From NCBI GenBank assembly GCA_015680685.1, contig MNCI01022125.1, positions 817,662-881,661 on the forward strand: a DNA stretch of 64,000 bases, read 5' to 3'. The position numbers and the translations under genes are program-made. Numbering within the stretch: the stretch's first letter is position 1; every line of letters begins with the position of its first letter. The DNA is from Gnetum montanum (lineage: Eukaryota > Streptophyta > Gnetopsida > Gnetales > Gnetaceae). Below, piece by piece: positions 41,100 to 51,899 of this stretch. The notes under the pieces are model-generated. The model was given only the letters and a program-made list of their open reading frames with translations. It had not been told where the DNA came from and did not search any database.

Positions 41100-42545
41100 T
41101 ATCAATGTGTTAACTACCAAAGGTAAATGCTGATCAATGTTCATTACATGCTTATTCGTAGAAGGAGAAGAAACCCTAATGACAAATGACTCTAGGAATT
41201 TTAGGTGATGGTATCCTTATAACAATAGATTTTTTCATCCCTAATGAAGTTGAAGTCTAGTTACTATGAGTAGGTACCTTAACCACAAATGACTCTTTAG
41301 CAAGTTTTGGCTTTTTAGGGACATTACATATGACTATTCTGTAAGGGTCATTGTTGGTGTTAAGGAGGTCTTTATACACATGCATTAACTAGTTTTATGG
41401 TCATATGGGATTAGATGCATCTAGGACTAATTCTCCATTATCAATTATCTTTCAAAGGTTAGCCTTTAAAGCTAAGAAAAAATTGATATCATGGCTAGGA
41501 AGTTGGTGATAGTGGCATATCCTATCAAAATGAAAGAATTTTGGCATTTTGGGATTGCCTTTTGTTGCTACTATTAGGTCTCTAGCAATCTTACAAAGAT
41601 GATCATATCTCTTACAAGAATTCTTTCATAGTTACTTATGTTAGATATGACTATTTTTAAGTAACTAATCAAGAAGCTCATAAGATTTCATAGGCAATTT
41701 CGTATACTTAGGCATGTCCTTACACTTAAAGTTTAATTTTATTTACTTAGATGCATTAGAAGTACCCAAAGTTGATTGTTGAGATGAGACAGTAGGGATG
41801 TTTATGTGTCATATTTTATCCCTCTATCAATTTTGCATCTTTCACTACAGTGGCCATTCTTGTGTGTGCTTATTTATCCTTATTCCTATCCTTTCTTATG
41901 TGTTGGTTTTTGTAAGCCACATACACTAGATCATTACTAGTTTTAGTGACTTCCTCAATGTTCTTAATTAGGAAAAAGGCTTAACTAAGTGATCAGGTGT
42001 CTAAGTAGTAGAGTTTTAACTTAATGAAATCATTAACTACTTCCTTGAAAATGGCTAAATGATGAGTCTCAAATATTAGCTCATGAATTTAGTTTAAAGT
42101 TACATTCCATTTTTGATGAACTTTTGTACTTATTCAAGATGTCCCTATCTTACTTTCATGACCTAATCTAATGTGGTATCTAGTCTTATGTTGTATTTAA
42201 ATTTGTTAATAATTGGATAATTAAATCATCAAGTGAGGATATGAAACCTCTAGACAAGGTTTGGTACCAATCTAAGGCTTTTCCCAATAAGGACATAGGG
42301 AATATCTACAACACTAAGGGCCAAGCTTGCAACAAGAGGAACTCAGAATGGAAGGTGATAAGGCATGCATTAGGATCATCTTTGCCATTATATTTGGTGA
42401 AGTGAAAGATAGGGATGCCTATGCGTAACATGATTTGTGGCACGGTAGGGTTGATAGGATCATCTTGATAGAAGTCCATTACTTTGACTATTTGAGTGGT
42501 ACTAATCTTAAGCTTGCACAACTCCTCGATAAGGTTTTGGATCAT
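41100..42545 (-). pseudogene. gag of H3
   Basis: The block at 42306-42545 contains IPIFHFTKYNGKDDPNACLI, then TFHSEFLLL, matching the P.F.KYNG..DP..HL..F...M opening of gypsy gag. Lower down (about 41560-41450) KFFHFDRICHYHQLPSHDIN, then FFLALKANL, resembles the C..H...GH(D/N)T..C..LK..(I)..L knuckle region, with the last Cys read as Phe. Stops lie between the blocks. The first Met of the long block is probably not the true start, which should lie nearer the leader at 43985. Confidence 0.72.
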
Positions 42546-43479
42546 CTAGAAGGCTTAATATATACTTTGTGACACCCTTAAGTATTGCACTAGTGGCTGA
42601 GTGGTTTGTGGCTAGATTATGAATAGTAGCATTGATGGGATAGGACATGATGGTATCGTTGTAGGGGAATTAAATAGAGAAAATGACATTTTTAAAGGGG
42701 CTTGATGGACATAGGGAATGTTGGAAATAAAAAAGCCATAAGAAACATGCAAGACTTGACATCCCGGGAAAGGACCAGCTATGATCATAAAAGATGGTAA
42801 CCTGGAAGAAACTACTGGTGAAGGTTGGGATTCCATGATAAAAGGTATTGATGTAAACATGGAGACAAATAGGGAAGTGAGTTGGGAGGCTCAATTCAAA
42901 TAGGTTGCAAGAGATATTTGGTTTCCTAATGAGGTAGAGTACAATGGATTGGTCATTGATGAATTTAGGATTAGTTGTTGTAAGGGATCCTCCAAGTAAG
43001 TATCATTTTTGTAATAACCTCTAAGCTCATCTTGGTCCTCCTGGTCTTGCTCCAAACTAGCTCCTCACTTGTCATGACCTCATCATTGGCATCCCCCAAT
43101 TGGGCTAGTGTATGCACATACAACTATGAAAGCTCTATGTGATCATATGAGATAGGAATATATTCCTTTTCATTTTTGTGAATGAATTTAAATTAGCACT
43201 TTTGTACAAATCAGCCTATATTTTTGCACAAATGAAGTTATAATACTCTTCACTAATGTCAATGTGCACTAGGTTTCAACCTAAATGCCTAAGAGACTAG
43301 TGACATTTAATTACTATGAAGTCATTCAAGTTATAAATATGGGTAGAGTCCTAGTTACTAGCCATGTTGATGATGTTTTGTGAAAAAATAGTTAACGAGA
43401 AAGGCATAAACAATGTAGAACGAAGGCACTAGGAAAAGGTAGCACAAGCTCTAATAGGATAAATGTAAAATTTCCACAT

Positions 43480-43725
43480 TCAATATAAATGCAAGAAAAT
43501 TTTTTACAGCATAAATACAAGTCAATATTTAACATAAATGTAGGAGAAATATAAAATTGGCTTTAGTGTAAATAAAAAAACATAAAATGTAAAAGTGTAC
43601 ATTGAGGTAAAATGAGTTGTGTTCATTGTAAATCTAGTAAAATAGGCTTTAGTGTAAATTCAAAAAGTAGGCTTTAGTGTATGCAACATAGTGTATTCTA
43701 TGTAACATTGGGACTTTGTAGAAAA
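43480..43725. repeat. Short repeated phrases around TAGGCTTTAGTGTA
   Basis: AATAGGCTTTAGTGTAAAT, TAGGCTTTAGTGTATGC and GGCTTTAGTGTAAATAA recur between about 43556 and 43685, mixed with ATAAATGCAAG and ATAAATACAAG phrases. This noncoding, low-complexity array lies between the leader of H3 and its gag. Confidence 0.55.
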
Positions 43726-43984
43726 AACAGGAGCAGAGGCTAAGGTTTCAATAGGATTGAGAGTAGCATACTATATGATTTATGTTGCATAGGGAATGTT
43801 TTTGGCAGATGGGGTATCTTATGTTGGTGTGCGAGGAAAACAAAAATGTTGGTGTTCATAATGCTTGAAAACAATTTGCACACACTAAATATGCTACAAT
43901 GAAACTAGTAAAATATGGTAAAATAGTGATTACATTCAAGCTTTGGAAAAGAAAACAAGGGAAGGCTCTCCTTCTAGTGCTAGA

Positions 43985-44990
43985 AACTATAATGACAAAA
44001 AAATATAGTTGCTAGAAATTGAAAAATCCCATGTAAAATAGTTCAACCTCAAGATCCATAAACCTACAGGATCTAAGGCACCTTAGCTAGTCTTGTTGAT
44101 CACCTAAGAACTTAACAATCTATTACCAATTTTAGGCAAATGAGGTAAATGTGTGGTAGATACATAAACAATAGATTTAGTGCTGAATTCATGAGTGAAC
44201 CAAACATCGACAATAGAAAATACAGAAGATCTGGCCAAAAACATTGTAAATTTGTATTAATTCTAAAAAATATGAGTTCAAAACATAGAGATCTATAAGC
44301 TTTTGTGGCTTTCAAATTGTGGAATTACAAGGGATTCAAAAATCCCCTTAATCTTTCTATTGGAAAATAGTGTATGGGGATGGGTAGGGTATGCTCTGTG
44401 ACCATCCCAGGTGTGTCAAGCTTAGTAGATCTACATCAAACTAAAGGCTACAATAGGTTCTCAATGCTCTCAAATCTTTAAATTCTCTAAGGATTTAAAG
44501 TTCCAAAAATCTCAAAATCATACAATCTAAAAGTCTAAAGTAAGTTGTCTGAAAATGGCACTAGTTTCTACTTATACATGCTATGACTTGCTATTTTCAT
44601 GTTAACACTATTCTGTCAAGTTTCCCAACATTCTAAATAACATTTTTGACATTTACACTTGCAAGAAGAAGTCTAGCATATTTTGCATAATTTACACTAA
44701 ATCTTGTAACATTTTTTACAATCATAAGCACAATTTACACTATCTTAGCATTACCCATAGTGTTATTCATGCTTCATGCTACAAATTACACTTCACATTA
44801 TGACAATGCTTTGGGATTTCAATGAAATAGGATTATAAGATAGATTTTCTAAGGGGAAATCAATGCATTTCTTTTGCTATTGAATCTAACCAGAATTACA
44901 TTTGAGATTTACATAGAAGGGGCTTAATTTTTTTCCTTGGCCACTAAGCTTCCCTATTTACAATTGAATTTTCTTTGAGGTTTTTCATAC
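43985..44990 (-). repeat. 5' LTR of H3 (H/H3 family), uninterrupted copy
   Basis: Its two ends (43985-44240 and 44760-44990) match 19680-19935 and 22520-22780 near element H, with 0.5 kb rather than 2.6 kb between them. It therefore shows the undisturbed form of the LTR. The exact terminal dinucleotides were not resolved. Confidence 0.55.
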
Positions 44991-45615
44991 TCTACTAGCT
45001 AAATTTCTAATGATAGGTTCAAATTATTCTTCTGATGATGATGCTCCTATCTTAAGCTTAAGAAAATTAACTAAACTTTTAAAATCTTCTTGTATATCTA
45101 ATGATTCAATCATGAGCTAAAATAAACCAAAATAATCTACCTAAATTAAGCCCTCCTTCTAGTGCTAGTTATACTTTTGATATAGGAAAACAATCCTATC
45201 AAGAATAATTTGATTGCTTATTTTAGTTGGCTGCTAGTCTTTGGCTCCACAAAGGCATAGATACCTCTGGATAGCTTTTGCTAGTTTTAATGAGCTAATT
45301 ATGGCTTATTCTATATACTTAAGTTGCTTGTTGAGTATTAAAAGCATTATCTTTATTTATAATTAATTACAATGATGTTATTCTTCTAGCTACCTCTCAA
45401 TTCTGGTTATTGATTTCTAATAGCTTTGTAATCATTGAGTTCTAGATCCTACAAACCTATTGTAGTAAATAAATAATTTTTTGGAATTCATCATTCTATG
45501 AATTTGAGCTATCTACTAACATACTTTTCAAAACCTATATTTTGTAAAAGTAGTTTTACATAAAGTAAAAATATGAGATTAAATGATTATTTATAGAGCT
45601 CAAACTTACACCTGG
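44991..45615. other. Flank of element J, broken plus-strand frames
   Basis: A plus-strand frame reads FSDDDAPILSLRKLTKLLKS near 45030 and SPPSSASYTFDIGKQSYQE near 45155, then breaks. It is compatible with part of a decayed retroelement protein, but I cannot assign a family. Element J is inserted at 45616. Confidence 0.35.
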
Positions 45616-46134
45616 TGTCATGTCTCCATTTTTGAATGGTGTTGTTACATAACAAAGATGATGTCTCTTCATAACAATTACTATAATTATTGTAATAAGA
45701 TGTAAAAGGACAAACTATAATTAAAACTTGAATGGGTGCATTGTAATAATGGGCATGTCACTTAAGGTAACCTTCAGAGATTTGACCTGTAGTATTTATA
45801 CCTAGCCATTAGAGGTTGTATCACCATAGAGTTGCAACGCTAGTAAAAGTGACTAAGTGCCAGGTGAAGTGGGATAGGAAGGTGACTAATCATCTGTTCT
45901 ATCTAGTTGTAGGTCTAACCATGGTGGAAGTGTTAGATAATCTCTAATGGATATATGCTGAAAGAAGATAACCTTAAGGAACCCTCAAAGCATGACCCAA
46001 ATATATTATTTCATATTAATAAAGTATTTTTTTTCATTTTCCTTCTACATTTTCCATGTTATTTTCTTTATGCATAATGTCAAATATAGCATATATTTTA
46101 TGTTTGTCATGACATCTAGGAATGAGATGTTACA
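45616..46134 (+). repeat. 5' LTR of element J
   Basis: It is colinear with 50773-51293. Shared strings include ACATAACAAAGATGATGTCT, CTAGTTGTAGG and CATTTTCCTTCTACATTTT (AATTTCCC in the other copy). A TATA-like TATTTATACCTAG lies near 45790 and AATAAAG near 46018. Confidence 0.9.
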
Positions 46135-46136
46135 TT

Positions 46137-46153
46137 TGGTATCAAATAAAACC
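46137..46153 (+). other. Primer-binding site candidate of element J
   Basis: TGGTATCAAATAAAACC follows the LTR by two bases. The first eight bases equal the start of the initiator tRNA-Met type site TGGTATCAGAGC, and the rest has decayed. Confidence 0.65.
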
Positions 46154-47379
46154 ATGATCCAAGGGCCAATTAGAAACAAAGACCGACAACAATCTGATGA
46201 TCAACCATGGAGCCATGACCTAGGGAGAGTCATAGATCACCACTAGATGCACCTAATATTCAAGATGATTCATATAAGCCAGAAGGTAACTTTCCAGTGA
46301 TTTTCATGGACAACAAATCTGACATTTACAAGAGAACCATGATTGCATATTATATTTAACATGAATCCTATTAATTAACAAGATTTCTTCATAGTAACTC
46401 ACATGGATATTACTAACTAGAAGTTCCAATTACACCTTAACAAGCACATTAACTATAAAAAACATTGTTCGAATGTTAACTAATTAAGGTTATTTTAAGT
46501 CCACCCTAAGGTTAGTAACCATGGCCTAAGTTGATCTTATCTTGTTTGGAACTTATTATTCCTAAATACCTAGCCCGGATAACTTGGTGTTACTCATCCT
46601 CTACCTAAGACCTATACATTGATAAGTTTAAGGAGGTTAACCTAGTCATAACTTTGTCTCATCCCAACTCAATGAGTAAGGGTTATTATTATGAGATTCA
46701 TAAGGAAACCAATACTCGATCAATAATGTTGTGATGTCTTACTACTCCTTAGTGTCTCATTAGGATGTAACCATGATGTGAGAGGATAGGCCTAAAACAC
46801 TTATGAAATTATAAAGTTATGTGTGTTACATTATGTTCAAGGGTTTTTATATCATTTGTAATTAAATCCAAGTCATCTAGAAGTTGTCATGTAATCCATA
46901 TGTCAACCTAGTAATGTTAATTCATTAAAATAACCTCTTTTTGATGCATTTAAATCTTGAAAATCCAACTTATTTTTTGGATCTTGAAACCATGTCTAAT
47001 GCATAGTACTCATCAATACAATTCCAATGGTACAAGTTTTGTTCTAATCAAACTTATGGTTTGAGAGATATTATCGTTTAAATTTTCTCTTTATGTGTGC
47101 TTCATAAAAATTAATTAATTTTTTTAAAATAAAAGTTTTCCAACCTGAAACCTTCCTTTAGCAAAACCAAACTCATACCTTGCCATCTATTGAACCACCA
47201 TGTCAACTAAGAGGGCAAGATGGGATAAAATACAAATAAAAAGTAAAAAAAAAAAAAAGAAATAAACTAACTAATTGAAACATGGAATTGAACCTATAAC
47301 CTTCCAATTGCCAAATCCCAACTCTTCACACTCCTCAACCTAGCCACCAAACCAAAGTGCCTAATTGATCATATATATG

Positions 47380-47382
47380 CAA

Positions 47383-47428
<46 letters not shown>

Positions 47429-47690
47429 NNNNNNNNNNNNNNNNNNNNNNNNNNNNNNNNNNNNNNNNNNNNNNNNNNNNNNNNNNNNNNNNNNNNNNNN
47501 NNNNNNNNNNNNNNNNNNNNNNNNNNNNNNNNNNNNNNNNNNNNNNNNNNNNNNNNNNNNNNNNNNNNNNNNNNNNNNNNNNNNNNNNNNNNNNNNNNNN
47601 NNNNNNNNNNNNNNNNNNNNNNNNNNNNNNNNNNNNNNNNNATAATAAAAATTTAAATTTCAATTATGTGTGTGTGTGTATATATATATA
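47380..47690. repeat. (AC)n(AT)n and (TG)n(TA)n microsatellites around an assembly gap
   Basis: About 15 AC units followed by AT repeats (47385-47428) end at 213 N (47429-47641). Beyond the gap lie TGTGTGTGTG and TATATATATA (47668-47690). The two arms are complementary in sequence, so they may be one long (AC)n(AT)n(GT)n tract that assembly could not cross, or two arms of an inverted structure. Confidence 0.85.
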
Positions 47691-49429
47691 TAAAATTTTC
47701 CCTAGCTATGAAAGGACCTACTACGAAACATTGTGAGAGGCCACCACCCTTAGCAGCTAGCTACATCACTTCATGACTAGGTGGTAAGGATTGCCCACAC
47801 CATGTCATAGCTAACCTAGCCACTACATGGTCTTATGTGGTAATCCATTACCTGCATCAACAACCTACTACTACCTACATGGTAGGCAATAGGCCATCAC
47901 TACTCCCTACATAGCAAGAAAATATGTTTCCTTAGATCTCCACAATTGCCACACACACTATCACTATTCCTAAACTGCCACCATGCGTTCTCTGTTGCTA
48001 CCATTTTCACTGTTTTCACCATGTGTTTTCTACCTTTACCATCATTGCTTAAGCCTCCATCGTAACTACTTTTACCTCTACCATCACCAAAACCCCATTG
48101 GAAATTTTAGCAACCATGGTTGCTGACAACATTGTTGTCATTGTCATTCCCTACCTTTCCACTAGTTAATAGTAACCATTAGTGTTATAATTCATTATCT
48201 TTCATAGCCACTATGATGATTGATGGGGTTGTCATTCCTTACCTTCCAACAAATGGAAAACTTTTCATCAATTAATAGAAAATTTTAAATTTCTCAATCA
48301 AGTGATAAGAATTTTAAAAAGAACATTAACATCAAAGCTAGAAAATTTAAGTATAAAAATGAAAAATAATTTGCAAATAAAGAAATTTGATGAAATGGTA
48401 GCAAATTTTTTAAAGAAAAATCATAATTAAGCATGCTCATCCTAGAGTAGTACTAGGGTGGATGACCTTTTGAGAAATCTCATTTTCATTTCCAAATTTT
48501 TAGACTTAAGAAGCCATAACTTTTGATTTCAAAAGCCTTTAGCATCAAACAAGGAGTCATTTCTAGCAATTTTCATCTTCTAGATGCAATGACAAAGTTA
48601 GATCTATCCCATGAAGCTTCAATATTTAGTTTTTACTCCATGCCCAACATGATGCCTCAAGATCCTCAGAGGATTAATTTTAACATAACTCACGCATACA
48701 ATGTATATTTCTAACATATGAATAGTTATTTCTAATAATTTTTTTCTTCCTATAAACTCAATGGTAAGTCAGATTGATCATCTAGGTACCTAATAATTAG
48801 GTGAAATCTTATGTCATGCCTTAAAAGACCATAATTAAGATTAACTAATCATACTTAATAATTTAATTATTGGAACTAATGATCCTCATTAGCCATCTTG
48901 GACCTTAGGATTGTATTCTTAGCTTATGTAAATAGATAGTCTTAGATCACTAACCCTTAGTATGTCATTAGTTACACTATGAAAGTTAGCTTCTTAAGGG
49001 AGCTAGAAATGTCATTAAGAGTCTAGGTAATATAGCTAGTTGTTACCGATCCAAACTTAGTTGGAGCATTAGTTGGTGAACCGTTATGATCATGAAGATA
49101 TATACCAGTTTATCCTATAGTCAAATCATGAAGTTGAATATTATGGAGAATCATAATCTTGTTTTGACAAGGTGTATAATAACCATGAGACGAAATAACC
49201 TAGGAGACAACCTAGGAACAAGAGTGAAAATTGCAACATAAAACATGCTTGTAAGGTTCATAGCCAATGAAAAAAAATATTCACTATGTCCACCATTAGC
49301 CTTGAACTCGCATGAGTATCGATACCCACACATCTTAGCAGAGTTATAAGGTTTTGACCCTAATGTCTTATGTTTATAAAAAGTCTTGCCATGGGAATTC
49401 CTTTACTAATTCCAACCCAACTTGAAAAT

Positions 49430-49960
49430 ATTTAGGATATGAAGATATTTATAAGTAGAAAGGTTCTTGTGAAAGTTCTTCTTTTGAGTTATATAAATTA
49501 GCCTATTGCAAAAACCACAACATGGATCATTGTGCAATCTTTTTTAAAGATGACAAGTTCAAATTAGTACAAAGGTTTGAATGGACATTAGAAGATATGA
49601 TTTTTGAAATCCTAGAACTTCAAATCATGGAGAAAAAAGAATGGTCAAGGTTCTATAGAAGCCATGTAGACCTAGCATTGATATTAAAAATTTAGTTATT
49701 AGGAAAATGTGTATGTATAAACAATACACATTTACTTGCCAAATCAACATGTTCAGATGTTAGACTTTATCAAGTAGCATATGTTATTAACCAAATAGAG
49801 AAATGTTTGAAGAATATCTTATTTCTAACCCATATCGATATCAATCCAATTTCATTTATCCTTTATGAAGACTTCAATGCAAAAATTGGAAGTAGTGTTT
49901 ATCAACTCTTAAAATATGAATGTGTAAAAGAATCCTTTAGAAGATGAACGTAATTTGAAG
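49430..49960 (+). pseudogene. Unidentified coding-like segment in element J
   Basis: The plus strand reads open for long parts, with LYKLAYCKNHNMDHCAIFFK near 49483-49545 and ARIDINPISFILYEDFNAKI-like sequence near 49840-49880. A Cys/His-rich stretch (C..HN..HC) could be a zinc-knuckle remnant of a gag, but the spacing is not canonical. I do not assign a function. Confidence 0.3.
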
Positions 49961-50772
49961 AAGATGTTTCTATTAATTTAACATGTAATTCCATTAGCTA
50001 GTTCATGTTCTACTTACTTTGAATATTTAATAGATAAGTGAAGTTCCAAACTTCAAAAATAGAAGATGTTAATGGATAGTACTCATCAAGAACCATAATT
50101 TACCAACTACGTTACCATGACTAATGGAGATGGGTTAACATCATTTTTCATCAAGATTTTAGACTACATCTAGTATGATGCCTGATTCTTCCAAGTTACG
50201 AACCTATTGTAGTTAATTTCCAATGAAGAAATTAAGATCCAAGATCAAGCCCTACCATCTTAAATAAGGCCATTCAACCACATACCCCTTATGGTGGAAC
50301 TACAACTACTTATATTAATCCCAAAGGTTGATAAAGATCAAGGCATATCTTAACCTTACTTTCATTTATAACCTTCTTTCTTTTTTTCATTATTTAATTT
50401 ATATTTTAATTAGGTAAGTAAAATATTTTAAGGAAATGCAAGTTGGGAATAAAGGATTTACCCTACCTTCAGTTGGGTAACCATATATGAATTGCACTTT
50501 ATGTGACCTTAGTTAGAACTAGTGATTAGTGGTTGGTATACCTTTATTTTACCTCTTCTCGTTAACTTAGAGAATGAGGTAAGTATTGATAAAATAAAAT
50601 TTAATTCCCACATACTCTTATCAATCATATTTTATGTGCAAAATACGTAAGAAAACATGTGTATATTCAACTTTAATTCAAAAGGAGAAATTGAAGCACT
50701 AGAGTTAGCAAAAGGTCATCAGTGTGAACTCATTCAAGGATGAATGAATGAAACATAAGGAGAAGGGTAGAT

Positions 50773-51293
50773 TGTCACATTTCCATTCCTGAATGGTGCC
50801 ACTACATAACAAAGATGATGTCTCTTCATAACAAGTGTTACAATTATTATAATAAGACCCGAAAGAGAAAATTATAAGTAAGACCTAAAAGGATGCATTA
50901 TAATAATAAGCATGTCTCTCAAGGTGACTTTTGAGGATTTGATCTAAGGTGTTTATACCTAGGCAATCAAGGTCATATTAGCATGGAGTTATAGAGTTGG
51001 TAAAAAAGAGTAACAAGTACCAAGTGAAGTGAGAAAGGAAGGTAACTAGTCATCCCTTTTGGCTAGTTGTAGGCCTAACCATGGTAATAGTGCTAGATAG
51101 CCTCTAAGGAATAAATGTTGAAGTAAGAGGATCCTAATTAACCCTCATAGCATGATTCACATACATTATTCCATATTAATAAAACATTCTTTTCATTTCC
51201 CTTCTACATTTTTTCTATTATTTTCTTTACACATAATATCAAATGTAAAATATATTTCATGTTTGCCATGACATTTGGGAACAGGATGTTACA
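50773..51293 (+). repeat. 3' LTR of element J
   Basis: It starts TGTCACATTTCC directly after a purine-rich AAGGAGAAGGGTAGAT and ends GATGTTACA. The flanking CCTAG pairs with CCTGG at 45611-45615. Differences from the 5' copy are spread over the length and are mostly transitions, indicating an old insertion. Confidence 0.9.
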
Positions 51294-51899
51294 CCTAGAA
51301 TGACATTAATTTCATGCAAAACTAATTTAGAACTGATATGTAAAGAAGCTATCCCATTTAATGAGAATAACAAAAATAAGCTAAACTTTTGCAATTCAAG
51401 AAAATAGCTTATTCCAAAATCTTCATTTACTTAAACATAGCTATATGTAAATCTAGCTAAACAATAAAAAATCAATCTAAAAAATGAAAAACTAAGAGAA
51501 AATTTGAAAGAGAAAAGTAGAACCTATCTAGAATGCCATTACAAAAAATGTCTTTCAAGTTCTTTTTCTAAAAAATCCTCCTTCCTTCATTTCAACTACC
51601 TGCCTAGAGCTTTTTATAGTAGCTCCAATGGTTACAAAAGTTATAAAACTAATTAAGGCTTAAAAAATTTTATCGTTTCTTCATACAATTGCAAACTATT
51701 TGAAAATTATTGAACTACCTCAAAAACTATTTTGATTCTAGGAAATCTTGCCATAATTTTCTTACCCTAAATTGGTAACTACTACGAAATCTTGTCATAA
51801 TGTCACAAAAGTTTGATTATCTAGTTTAATGTTGCTAGCTCCAATTGAACTAGGTTTCTTATTACCTCTTCCACTTTAATTTCACTAGCTTCTAATTCA

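Larger units (their letters stand above)
39850..44985 (-). mobile_element. Element H3: Ty3/gypsy gag-protease with 5' LTR
   Basis: The minus strand carries an LTR/leader (44985-43985) homologous to that of H, a gag core at 42545-42306, a zinc-knuckle-like region near 41600-41480 and the end of a protease near 40290-40170. No RT follows before the plus-strand region L at 39.5 kb. It may be the missing front half of H2, split off by the insertion of F and L, since orientation and order agree; the test is given in the findings. Confidence 0.65.
45616..51293 (+). mobile_element. Element J: complete LTR-LTR element without recognisable pol
   Basis: LTRs of 519 bp (45616-46134) and 521 bp (50773-51293) in direct orientation both start TGTCA and end TTACA. 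The flanks are CCTGG on the left and CCTAG on the right, a target duplication with one transition. TGGTATCAAATAAAACC at 46137 resembles an initiator tRNA-Met primer site, and AAGGAGAAGGGTAGAT precedes the 3' LTR. The 4.6-kb interior, which includes a gap of 213 N, shows no protease, RT or integrase motif in what can be read. The longest coherent plus frame (about 49430-49960) is unidentified. It is best called a LARD-like non-autonomous element, with the reservation that the gap hides part of it. Confidence 0.82.

Noticed and set aside
47361-47736. Open frames across the 213-N gap on both strands
   Set aside because: They consist mostly of unknown residues and dinucleotide repeats, so they are artefacts.
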